Positions 1 to 5,646 of a stretch of DNA of 8,310 nt are shown here, in pieces; positions within the stretch are counted from its first letter, which is position 1, and every line of letters begins with the position of its first letter. The notes under the pieces are model-generated. The model worked only from the letters and a program-made list of their open reading frames with translations, made no database searches and was not told the origin of the DNA. The stretch covers positions 1-8,310 of the forward strand of contig JADLDZ010000017.1 in assembly GCA_020846375.1 (NCBI GenBank), given 5' to 3'. The position numbers and the translations under genes were made by a program. This DNA comes from Nitrospirales bacterium (GTDB taxonomy: Bacteria > Nitrospirota > Thermodesulfovibrionia > Thermodesulfovibrionales > Dissulfurispiraceae).

Positions 1-1
1 G

Positions 2-151
2 AACCGACTGCTGGTGGAGAGCTTTGAGAAGATGCTCCAGACGCTGGAGTCGGGGGTGATGCCGGACGCGGATGAGACTGACCGTGCGGCCGGGAGCACC
101 GAGAGAGAAATGGACGACATCCTGAAGAGGAGGGAAGTGCAGCACGCGTAG
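2..151 (+). CDS. C-terminal end of an unidentified protein (partial)
   Basis: An open frame enters from the left edge and ends at a TAG at 149-151, giving 49 residues (begins NRLLVESFEKMLQ, ends LKRREVQHA). Third codon positions are mostly G or C, as in the real genes to the right, which supports coding. The tail is charged and probably helical, with no motif I recognise and no membrane segment. It converges with the minus-strand envelope operon, whose last stop is at 210. The function cannot be assigned from this fragment. Confidence 0.6.
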   Translation, partial: NRLLVESFEKMLQTLESGVMPDADETDRAAGSTEREMDDILKRREVQHA

Positions 152-159
152 AGGAGTGC

Positions 160-187
160 CGGCGGCACAGCCGCTTCCGGGCCGCCG
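160..187. terminator. Possible hairpin terminator between convergent genes
   Basis: A 7-bp perfect inverted repeat (CGGCGGC at 160-166, GCCGCCG at 181-187) with a 14-nt loop lies between the plus-strand stop at 151 and the minus-strand stop at 210. Its place suits a bidirectional terminator. There is no real T-run on either side, only a short AATTT, so it would be a weak intrinsic terminator at best. Confidence 0.35.
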
Positions 188-209
188 AATTTACCGAATG
201 ATACGGCCC

Positions 210-1175
210 CTAGGGTAGTATCTCAACGAGCGTACCATTCGGCACCAACTTCTCGATTTCCTCTATTTCCTGGTCGGTAACGGCAATACATCCTTTTGTC
301 CAATCGACGTTTGTATGGAGCTCACCAGCCCAGGAGAAACCATTCTTGATGCCGTGGATCATGATGTCTCCACCCGGCGGGACACCGAGTTCTTTTGCCC
401 TCTTTTTGTCTTTTTCGTTTGGATAGGAGATATGAAGAGACAGGTGATACCCGCTGTTCCGGTTTCTTGCATCGATCAGGTAGGTTCCCTCCGGAGTCTT
501 ATTGTCCCCCTGCCTTTCTTTTGGGCCATTCGGATTCCCCCCCAGGGCAATTTTGTAGGTCTTCAGCACCTTGCCCTTTGCAAGCAAGGTCAATCGCCTC
601 GCTTTCTTTTCAATCATAATTTTGTCTGCCGGCCCTCTCTGGAGTGCAAGAATCTCTTTCTGCAGTGAAACAATCTCATTTTCTTTGCTCTTACCCTCCT
701 GATCGAGTGCTTCAATCTTTTTCTGCAGTTTGATGGTTTTGTTTTCCCTGCTGGCCACTTCTTCCCGGAGAGCCTCGATCTGCTTTTGCTGCTCAGCAAT
801 CGTCATATCCTTGAAAGAGGTAGTACTGATAGTAAAGAGCATCATCTCACTATCCTTCCTGTACCTGCTCTCCGGGTACTCCTTTATGACTTTCCGGAAA
901 CATTCCAGAGACTTCTGATAATCTTTCCGCTCATTTCCGGAATACGCATGAATGATACCCATCTCGAAAAGGGCCCTGTCTGCCTCCGTGGGGTATTTTT
1001 TCGTAATCTCCTCATATTTGCTCAGAGAGGCCTCGTAGCTTCCCTGGGTAAAAAGATCATTCGCTTCCATGAAGGTTGACCTGGCCTGGTGGCTGCAGCC
1101 GTAGAACAGAACTGGTGTTAGTATGATGCAGACAAAGAAGAAGTAAGGATGCATCCTGCTTTGCTTGTTCCCCAT
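210..1175 (-). CDS. L,D-transpeptidase lipoprotein with TPR-like region, coiled coil and YkuD domain
   Basis: Probable periplasmic L,D-transpeptidase, the family that makes 3-3 peptidoglycan cross-links or attaches lipoproteins to peptidoglycan. From the ATG at 1175 it has 321 residues. A hydrophobic signal ends in lipobox LFYGC, making Cys27 the lipidated residue. Residues about 33-115 look like YbgF/BamD-type tetratricopeptide helices (two KYP/EYP-spaced repeats). Residues about 123-180 form a Glu/Lys-rich coiled coil. Residues about 185-319 are the YkuD domain, with His274-Gly275 and T-K-G-C ending in the presumed nucleophile Cys296. The frame stays open to a GTG at 1283, but that start would bury the signal peptide about 36 residues inside and has no Shine-Dalgarno. 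The ATG at 1175 has a weak GGCGGA upstream, and an ATG at 1154 is also possible. It is the last gene of the three-gene envelope operon. Confidence 0.85.
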   Translation of the reverse strand: MGNKQSRMHPYFFFVCIILTPVLFYGCSHQARSTFMEANDLFTQGSYEASLSKYEEITKKYPTEADRALFEMGIIHAYSGNERKDYQKSLECFRKVIKEYPESRYRKDSEMMLFTISTTSFKDMTIAEQQKQIEALREEVASRENKTIKLQKKIEALDQEGKSKENEIVSLQKEILALQRGPADKIMIEKKARRLTLLAKGKVLKTYKIALGGNPNGPKERQGDNKTPEGTYLIDARNRNSGYHLSLHISYPNEKDKKRAKELGVPPGGDIMIHGIKNGFSWAGELHTNVDWTKGCIAVTDQEIEEIEKLVPNGTLVEILP

Positions 1176-1185
1176 ATCCGCCGTT

Positions 1186-1195
1186 GTGTTAACAC
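1186..1195. repeat. 10-bp palindrome GTGTTAACAC before the second transpeptidase gene
   Basis: A perfect 10-bp palindrome lies 11 nt upstream of the chosen ATG at 1175. It could be a small operator or chance. No matching second copy was seen nearby. Confidence 0.2.
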
Positions 1196-1247
1196 TCCCG
1201 TTGTAGTGAATCAGGTTAGAGCGTGTCTTACGTGAAAGCATACGGGA

Positions 1248-1275
1248 GACGGGGCGTGATGAATTACACCCCGCC
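1248..1275 (-). promoter_or_regulatory. Stem-loop between the Lpp-like gene and the downstream transpeptidase gene
   Basis: Read on the minus strand, GGCGGGGTGT and ACGCCCCGTC pair over 10 bp, with two G-U pairs, around an 8-nt loop. The hairpin starts 14 nt after the stop of the Lpp-like gene. There is no T-run after it, so it is not a standard terminator. Such hairpins after small, highly expressed lipoprotein genes can protect the upstream message from 3' decay or act as a partial terminator. That role is inference. Confidence 0.45.
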
Positions 1276-1289
1276 TTCCGCACATTGAT

Positions 1290-1634
1290 TTACTTCTTCA
1301 TTGACCGCTGGAAAACATCATCAGCCTTCTGGGCCTTTTGATTTGCGAGCTGCGCAGCTTCCTCCGCACTCCTCGCTTTTTCCTCTGCAATCCTTTCCCT
1401 TTCCTCCGCCTTCTTGACGGCATCTTCGGCCCGGTTTGCCGCAGCCTCCGCCTTCAGAGTGGCCGCATCAGCAGCCGTCTTGGCAGCCTGCGCATCCTGC
1501 GCGGCCTGATCAGCTTTCGAACGCGTCATCATTTCGTCCGACTGAACTTTCGCGAGGTCGCCTTTTGTCGCACACCCCACCACCGAAAGAGTAAAGACAA
1601 ACATTATGGTGATCATTACAAGACTCTTCTTCAT
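1290..1634 (-). CDS. Alanine-rich Lpp/OprI-like lipoprotein
   Basis: A 114-residue small lipoprotein. A Lys-Lys start and hydrophobic stretch lead to lipobox VVGC, with Cys21 as lipidation site. The mature part is an uninterrupted Ala/Glu/Lys/Arg heptad-like helix with no proline and no glycine after the first few residues, the alanine-zipper pattern of OprI and Braun-type lipoproteins. It ends in SMKK. A C-terminal lysine is the residue through which Lpp is joined to peptidoglycan in enterobacteria. The ATG at 1634 overlaps the upstream stop (ATGA) and follows an almost complete Shine-Dalgarno, AGGAGGTGA at 1642-1650, so strong translation is expected. At about 94 mature residues it is longer than Escherichia coli Lpp (58). 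Flanking genes on both sides encode L,D-transpeptidases, which supports the Lpp-like reading. Covalent attachment itself is inferred. Confidence 0.8.
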   Translation of the reverse strand: MKKSLVMITIMFVFTLSVVGCATKGDLAKVQSDEMMTRSKADQAAQDAQAAKTAADAATLKAEAAANRAEDAVKKAEERERIAEEKARSAEEAAQLANQKAQKADDVFQRSMKK

Positions 1635-2980
1635 TTTCTGCTCACCTCCTTTCTCGTAACGACTTCTTTAACAGGCTTCATCAATGTGCCCTCTATTCCC
1701 AAATCGATTCTTAACCGTTTGATTGCATCCCTGGCCTCTCCGGCAGCATGGTAAGGACCCGCGATGACACGGTAGCCTGCGCCCTTTGCTACCACCCGTG
1801 CCGGGATTTGCGGACCCTGGTGGTTGATGATGGCGGCAAGCCTCACCGCGTCAATTTCGTCGGGTACGTCAGCAACCAGAACAGACCAGTCATCCGCTTT
1901 CAGTTCCGGTATTTCCGGTTTGCCCTTCAATTCGATCGGGTGCTGTACCTCTACGGCTTCGATTTTTTCCGCACTTCCTTTCCTGATTTCGAATACAGGA
2001 ACAGGAATACCCCGGGCGTCCGCCAATACTTTCTTGACTTTGCTCCAGTCGAGGGTGCGCCCCGTCTCCTTTTCAATATTTCTCAATTTTCTGTATGCCT
2101 TGTCGAACTCAACGGTATTCAGATTTTCCGGAACCGCATGAACTTCCATATAGACTATTTCATGGCGCTGACCTATGAGATACGGCTGGTTGACGATGTG
2201 GACGGATGTTTTCACCGGAGTGTTCTCATAGAACCTTTCCACGTCTTCGGGGTAGAGCCGTATGCAGCCATTGGTTGCCCTGAGACCGATGCTGGCCGGT
2301 TTATTGGTGCCGTGGATCAGATACGTCGGCTTGCTTAAATAGAGTGCATATTCACCCAGGGGATTATCAGGTCCCGGCAAGACTGCAGCCGGCAGAGGAT
2401 CTCCTTTTTCCTGATGGTCCTTTGCAATTGAAGCAGGCACATGCCAGGTCGGCCGGGTCGCTTTCCGCTCCACATACATCCGCCCTGTAGGCGAGGGTCG
2501 CTCTTCCGTACCGATACCGATCGGGTAAGTCAAGACCGCCAGCGCATCAGCATTCCTTTTGAATTGAAAAAGCCTCATTGCAGCCAGGTTGATCACAATG
2601 CCTTCTCTGGGAGCGTCCGGCAGGATAAAACTCAGAGGAAGCATGATGCGTTCCCCGGCTTCAGGCACCCAGATATCCACACCCGGATTCGCTGCACTGA
2701 CGGCATTGATGCCCAGACTGAAATGCCTCGCGACATCCGGCAGCGTATCGCCCTTCTCAAGCCTCATGGTTGCCAACCGGCCAATGACATCCTCTCCGTT
2801 TGCGACTGAAAACTCATTTCGTTCGATATTTTCTTCCCTATGAGTTTGAATGGGCCGATCTTCCACATAAACTCTTTTCGTTGTGGCACATCCATAGAGA
2901 GAGAGGAGAACGATAAACGGCATCAGAAGACGAAGCCCGTCGGATACGAGCGATCGGTCAGTGTGTCGCACTTGGGTCAC
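1631..2980 (-). CDS. L,D-transpeptidase lipoprotein with LysM, YkuD and SPOR-like domains
   Basis: Probable peptidoglycan L,D-transpeptidase of the ErfK/YbiS/YcfS type. From the GTG at 2980 it has 449 residues. The signal peptide ends in lipobox LYGC (Cys31). Residues about 70-114 resemble LysM (LEKGDTLPDVARHF, then AANPG and VPEAGERIMLP). Residues about 126-265 are the YkuD domain, with SPTG, LIHGTN (His223) and RATNGCIRL (nucleophile Cys239). Residues about 363-435 look like a SPOR domain (DDWSVLVADV, then GYRVIAGPY), which in other proteins binds glycan lacking stem peptides. The GTG start was chosen because AGAAAGGA lies 6 nt upstream. The frame is open back to ATG 3025 and TTG 3028, but neither has a ribosome site and both lengthen the n-region. 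First gene of the operon; its TGA overlaps the next ATG by 4 nt. Confidence 0.88.
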   Translation of the reverse strand: MTQVRHTDRSLVSDGLRLLMPFIVLLSLYGCATTKRVYVEDRPIQTHREENIERNEFSVANGEDVIGRLATMRLEKGDTLPDVARHFSLGINAVSAANPGVDIWVPEAGERIMLPLSFILPDAPREGIVINLAAMRLFQFKRNADALAVLTYPIGIGTEERPSPTGRMYVERKATRPTWHVPASIAKDHQEKGDPLPAAVLPGPDNPLGEYALYLSKPTYLIHGTNKPASIGLRATNGCIRLYPEDVERFYENTPVKTSVHIVNQPYLIGQRHEIVYMEVHAVPENLNTVEFDKAYRKLRNIEKETGRTLDWSKVKKVLADARGIPVPVFEIRKGSAEKIEAVEVQHPIELKGKPEIPELKADDWSVLVADVPDEIDAVRLAAIINHQGPQIPARVVAKGAGYRVIAGPYHAAGEARDAIKRLRIDLGIEGTLMKPVKEVVTRKEVSRK

Positions 2981-2982
2981 GT

Positions 2983-2996
2983 AAGGTCCTTTCTTC
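2983..2996 (-). promoter_or_regulatory. Ribosome binding site that decides the LysM-transpeptidase start
   Basis: On the minus strand, GAAGAAAGGACC lies just upstream of the GTG at 2980, with the purine core about 6 nt away. The alternative starts at 3025 and 3028 have no such site. The positions are approximate. Confidence 0.55.
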
Positions 2997-3032
2997 TCAC
3001 GAATATCGATCAGTCCTGCTGCCATCAAGTTA

Positions 3033-3054
3033 GGAGCACTCTTTTCAGTGCTCT
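3033..3054 (-). promoter_or_regulatory. Stem-loop in the presumed 5' leader of the envelope operon
   Basis: GAGCACT at 3034-3040 and AGTGCTC at 3047-3053 pair perfectly over 7 bp around a 6-nt loop, with a possible closing G-T pair. It lies about 50 nt upstream of the chosen GTG start and would be in the mRNA leader of the minus-strand operon. No T-run follows it. Its role is unknown. Confidence 0.35.
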
Positions 3055-3397
3055 CCTCTGTTCAAAGTGAATTTTTGTGGCCGGGCTTTCTGCTCTTCAT
3101 GCTGAATGAATGCAAAGTTCATGCCGTCTCATGCGCGCTATTTCTCAGGAACTTAGCTCGGGGAGTGAAGGTAAAAACATACAAATCGCTGAAAAATAGT
3201 GTAGGAAAAACCAGTCATGTGCATATCGTGCCGCAGAGGTGCTCCCGCATCGAATAATCTGTCCTGCGCTGCCATCTTTCCAGTCATCTCACTGAGCCGG
3301 TTCACCTTCGTGCTGCGCATCGGGAGTGCAGCACCTGCCGGGTGACCGACTGCGACGAACGGAGGCTGTATGGGGCTCCGGGAGGATAATTTTTCTA
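3055..3397. other. Divergent intergenic region without a convincing gene
   Basis: This gap separates the minus-strand envelope operon from the plus-strand cobamide operon. I see no convincing gene: short open frames here lack ribosome sites and coding-like codon use. It contains the sigma54-like site at 3111-3126 and a 7-bp inverted repeat (GTGCTGC at 3310-3316, GCAGCAC at 3328-3334, 11-nt loop) without a T-run. Nothing else is recognisable. Confidence 0.6.
3111..3126 (-). promoter_or_regulatory. Candidate sigma54 (-24/-12) promoter for the envelope operon
   Basis: On the minus strand CGGCATGAACTTTGCA matches the TGGCAC-N5-TTGCA pattern, with the invariant GG and GC separated by the required 10 nt. 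Two positions of the -24 element differ. It points toward the LysM-transpeptidase gene and would give a leader of roughly 120 nt. Only one short match supports it, and no clear sigma70 promoter was seen here. Confidence 0.3.
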
Positions 3398-3426
3398 TTG
3401 ACTTTTACGGGAGAGGTTCGTATACA
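3398..3426 (+). promoter_or_regulatory. Sigma70-type promoter of the cobamide operon
   Basis: TTGACT at 3398-3403 and TATACA at 3421-3426 are separated by exactly 17 nt. The overlapping TACAAT at 3423-3428 is a closer -10 match but with 19-nt spacing. Transcription would begin around 3433, right at the 5' edge of the riboswitch, which is the expected arrangement. Confidence 0.75.
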
Positions 3427-3430
3427 ATTA

Positions 3431-3626
3431 AGGTACATTGGGTGCCGAAAGGCTTAATAGGGAATCCCGCGCAGGTAGTAGGGTGTGTATGTAAACCCTG
3501 GCACCGATTCGGGAGCGGTCCCGCCGCTGTGACCGGGGACAAAAGCCGACTGAGCCACTGGGGAGAAAATCCTGGGAAGGCCGGCGAGTAGGAGGATCCG
3601 GAAGCCAGAAGACCTGCCTGAAACAG
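3431..3626 (+). ncRNA. Cobalamin riboswitch
   Basis: This is a cis-acting RNA that binds adenosylcobalamin or a related cobamide. Conserved pieces appear in order: GGTGCC-GAAA-GGC at 3441-3453; TTAATAGGGAATCCC at 3454-3468; the core GGGAGCGGTCCCGCCGCTGTGACC at about 3511-3534 (read here as its segments GGGAGCGG, CCCGCC and GCTGTGACC); and the B12 box GCCAGAAGACCTGCC at 3604-3618. It sits directly after the promoter and upstream of an intrinsic terminator, so it probably acts by transcription attenuation. The downstream genes are cobamide-assembly genes, consistent with feedback control by the end product. The outer ends are approximate. Confidence 0.93.
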
Positions 3627-3650
3627 TTCATCGCTGACGGCGTGCAGCCC

Positions 3651-3686
3651 ATGGCAAAACAAGAAAGAGCTGCCATGAGCCGCTAG
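3651..3686 (+). other. Possible 11-residue leader peptide in the operon leader
   Basis: ATG at 3651 opens a short frame (MAKQERAAMSR, then TAG). A second short frame, from ATG 3689 to TGA 3730, follows. Neither has a clear Shine-Dalgarno, and translation is doubtful. They are noted because they lie between the riboswitch and its terminator, where ribosomes could affect folding. Confidence 0.15.
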
Positions 3687-3696
3687 CCATGAGCCG
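3672..3696 (+). repeat. 11-bp direct repeat in the riboswitch-terminator linker
   Basis: GCCATGAGCCG occurs at 3672-3682 and again at 3686-3696, 3 nt apart. Either copy's GCCATG can pair with CATGGC at 3650-3655, so two alternative stems are possible in the leader RNA. Functional significance is unproven. Confidence 0.4.
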
Positions 3697-3722
3697 GGAC
3701 CCTTCTCGCGGAAAGAAGGAAC

Positions 3723-3752
3723 GAGGATGAAGTGAATCAGGGTGCAATCCTC
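3723..3752 (+). promoter_or_regulatory. Candidate antiterminator stem
   Basis: GAGGAT at 3723-3728 is complementary to ATCCTC at 3747-3752. The latter lies inside the 5' arm of the downstream terminator, so the two structures exclude each other. This is the layout expected of a riboswitch-controlled attenuator. The stem is only 6 bp as drawn and may be part of a larger fold. Confidence 0.4.
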
Positions 3753-3784
3753 AAGGCATTTTGCCTTGGGGATTTTTTATTTTT
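3746..3784 (+). terminator. Intrinsic terminator controlled by the cobalamin riboswitch
   Basis: AATCCTCAAGGC at 3746-3757 pairs with GCCTTGGGGATT at 3763-3774, a 12-bp stem with one G-U pair and a 5-nt loop. A T-rich tail runs to 3784. It ends just before the bzaF ribosome binding site at 3785. The position between riboswitch and first gene indicates premature termination when cobamide is bound. Confidence 0.88.
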
Positions 3785-3797
3785 AAAGGAGGAAGAG

Positions 3798-5099
3798 ATG
3801 ACACAGTTGGAAAGGGCAGCAAAAGGAGAGATTACCGCCGAGATCAGGAAGGTAGCCGAGAGTGAGGGGATCGATCCCGAAATCATACGGGATCATGTGG
3901 GCAAGGGGAAGATCGTCATCCCCGCGAACAAGACGAGGACGAAGACGATTACCGGCATCGGGAAGGGGCTGCGGACGAAGGTCAATGCCTCCATCGGCTC
4001 GTCCACCGATATCGCCGATATCAAGATGGAGGTCGAGAAGGCCATCGTTGCGGAGAAGTACGGCGCGGACACGCTCATGGACCTGAGCGTCGGGGGCGAC
4101 ATCCATGGCATCAGGAAGGCGGTCCTGGAGGCGATCGGCCTCCCCGTGGGCACGGTGCCCCTCTATGAGGCCTTTGCCCTCGCCATCGAGAAGTACGGAG
4201 CCGCTGTCAACATGCCCGCCGAGCTGCTCTTCGAGATCACCGAAAAGCAGTGCGCCGAGGGAGTGGGCTTCATGGCGATCCACTGCGGTATCAACAGGAA
4301 AACCGTGGAGATGCTCCGGAAACAGCACTACCGCTACGGAGGACTCGTTTCGAAGGGCGGCTCCTACATGGTCGCCTGGATGGAGCACAACAACAAGGAA
4401 AACCCCCTGTACGAGCACTATGACAGGGTTGTCGAAATCATGAAGAAATACGACGCCGTCCTGAGCCTCGGGAACGGGTTCCGGGCGGGAGCCATCCACG
4501 ACGCCACCGACCGGGTCCAGATCCAGGAGCTGTTGATCAACTGCGAGCTCGCGGAAGTGGGCAGGGAAATGGGCTGCCAGACCATGGTGGAGGGCCCCGG
4601 GCATGTTCCCATCAACGAGATCGAGGCGAACATCATCATGGAGAAGAAGATGAGCGGCGAGTCCCCGTTCTATATGCTCGGCCCCATCACCACGGATGTC
4701 GCCCCCGGCTATGACCATATCACCGCGGCTATCGGCGCCTCCCTCTCCTCAGCCTACGGCGCGGACTTCATCTGTTATGTGACCCCGTCGGAGCACCTGG
4801 GGCTGCCCTTCCCCGAAGACGTCAGGGAGGGTGTCATCGCCTCGAAGATCGCGGCCCATATCGGCGACATGATCAAGCACAAGAACACCCAGCAGGACAA
4901 ACTGATGTCCAAGGCCAGGAGGGACATGCAGTGGAAGCAGCAGTTCGAGCTTTGCATCGACCCCGAAAGGGCGAGGGAGATCAAGGAGAAGAGGGGCAAC
5001 GGCAGCGACCACTCCTGCACCATGTGCGGCAAGTTCTGCGCCAATGATATCCTGAAGGACATGTTCAAGAAGGACATGGTTGGGTCCGACAAGGAATAA
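3798..5099 (+). CDS. bzaF: 5-hydroxybenzimidazole synthase BzaF (ThiC paralog)
   Basis: Radical SAM enzyme of the ThiC family, 433 residues. BzaF turns aminoimidazole ribotide into 5-hydroxybenzimidazole, the cobamide lower-ligand base, without oxygen. ThiC-family blocks are clear: ASIGSS (64-69), MDLSVGGD (94-101), PVGTVPLYEA (116-125), VEGPGHVP (264-271) and TPSEHLGLP (329-337), where His269 and His333 are the likely metal ligands. The C-terminal cluster motif is CTMCGKFC (Cys407, 410, 414), CX2CX3C rather than the CX2CX4C of thiamin ThiC. SLGNGFRAG (223-231) also differs from the ThiC form SLGDGLRPG. The ATG at 3798 follows AAAGGAGG (3785-3792). The assignment rests on context: a cobalamin rather than TPP riboswitch, and cobU-cobT-cobS-cobC directly downstream. 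No bzaA-E partner is visible here. A thiamin ThiC is the alternative, judged less likely. Confidence 0.85.
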   Translation: MTQLERAAKGEITAEIRKVAESEGIDPEIIRDHVGKGKIVIPANKTRTKTITGIGKGLRTKVNASIGSSTDIADIKMEVEKAIVAEKYGADTLMDLSVGGDIHGIRKAVLEAIGLPVGTVPLYEAFALAIEKYGAAVNMPAELLFEITEKQCAEGVGFMAIHCGINRKTVEMLRKQHYRYGGLVSKGGSYMVAWMEHNNKENPLYEHYDRVVEIMKKYDAVLSLGNGFRAGAIHDATDRVQIQELLINCELAEVGREMGCQTMVEGPGHVPINEIEANIIMEKKMSGESPFYMLGPITTDVAPGYDHITAAIGASLSSAYGADFICYVTPSEHLGLPFPEDVREGVIASKIAAHIGDMIKHKNTQQDKLMSKARRDMQWKQQFELCIDPERAREIKEKRGNGSDHSCTMCGKFCANDILKDMFKKDMVGSDKE

Positions 5100-5620
5100 T
5101 GCCGGAGAAGAGAGGAAAGATCGTCTTTGTGATCGGGGGGGCAAAGAGCGGCAAGAGCGGCTTTGCCCTCCGGAGCGCTTCTGCCTGCGGGGGGAGCATG
5201 GCGTATCTCGCCACCGCCCAGGCCTTTGACCGCGAGATGGAGGAGCGCATTGCGCGGCACAAGGAGGAGAGGGCGGAGGAGTGGGCGGTCCACGAGGAGC
5301 CGGTGCGGGTCGCCACGCTGCTGGAGGAGATCCATACCGTGTACGATGTGCTCCTCCTCGACTGCCTCACCCTCTGGGTCTCGAACCTCCTGCTCGGCGA
5401 CAGGGACATCGAGGCGGAGACCGGAGCCTTCCTGAAAGCGGTCTCCGCCTGCAGCGCCTCGCTGTTCATCGTTTCCAACGAGGTGGGGTGGGGCATCGTC
5501 CCCGACAACGCCCTGTCGCGGAAGTTCAGGGACGCCGCAGGCTCGCTGAACCAGAAAGTTGCGGCAGCGGCAGATGAGGTGTACCTGGTCACCGCAGGGA
5601 TCCCGCTCAGAATAAAATAG
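5099..5620 (+). CDS. cobU: Adenosylcobinamide kinase / guanylyltransferase
   Basis: Bifunctional enzyme of 173 residues that phosphorylates adenosylcobinamide and then transfers GMP from GTP, giving adenosylcobinamide-GDP. The P-loop GGAKSGKS is at residues 13-20. YLATAQAFDREMEERIARH follows, with His54 matching the guanylylated histidine of the family. DCLTLWVSNLL, then VSNEVGWGIVPDNALSRKFRD and a closing GIPLRIK, are typical CobU blocks. Length is normal. Its ATG shares one base with the bzaF stop (TAATG), with AAGGA just upstream, so translation is probably coupled. It provides the activated corrin half for CobS. Confidence 0.95.
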   Translation: MPEKRGKIVFVIGGAKSGKSGFALRSASACGGSMAYLATAQAFDREMEERIARHKEERAEEWAVHEEPVRVATLLEEIHTVYDVLLLDCLTLWVSNLLLGDRDIEAETGAFLKAVSACSASLFIVSNEVGWGIVPDNALSRKFRDAAGSLNQKVAAAADEVYLVTAGIPLRIK

Positions 5621-5635
5621 CCCGGATTCTCGGGC
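5620..5635 (+). promoter_or_regulatory. Short hairpin just before the cobT ribosome binding site
   Basis: GCCCG at 5620-5624 and CGGGC at 5631-5635 pair over 5 bp around GATTCT. The cobT Shine-Dalgarno AGGAG begins at the next base. No T-run follows, so it is not an intrinsic terminator. It may affect cobT translation, or it may be incidental. Confidence 0.3.
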
Positions 5636-5646
5636 AGGAGACATAC

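Noticed and set aside
1176..1283. GTG-initiated N-terminal extension of the second transpeptidase
   Set aside because: It would put about 36 polar residues before a clear lipoprotein signal peptide, includes the intergenic hairpin, and has no Shine-Dalgarno.
1748..2338. Plus-strand open frame opposite the LysM-transpeptidase gene
   Set aside because: The minus strand carries clear YkuD and SPOR-like motifs over the same bases.
3310..3334. Inverted repeat GTGCTGC/GCAGCAC as a terminator or mobile-element end
   Set aside because: There is no T-run, no flanking duplication and no transposase nearby; a single 7-bp repeat can occur by chance.
3405..3662. Minus-strand open frame over the riboswitch
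   Set aside because: The conserved cobalamin riboswitch explains these bases; the frame has no domain and no start context.
3732..3797. Upstream GTG start adding 22 residues to BzaF
   Set aside because: That stretch is the intrinsic terminator stem and its T-run. The ATG at 3798 has a strong ribosome site and gives a normal family N-terminus.
3783..4718. Long minus-strand open frame opposite bzaF
   Set aside because: It is a shadow caused by GC-rich third positions; the encoded protein is rich in His, Asp, Gly and Val without a recognisable motif, while the plus strand is an unmistakable ThiC-family gene.
3798..5099. Thiamin biosynthesis ThiC
   Set aside because: No TPP riboswitch and no thi genes are visible; a cobalamin riboswitch and cob genes surround it. 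It remains an alternative but a less likely one.
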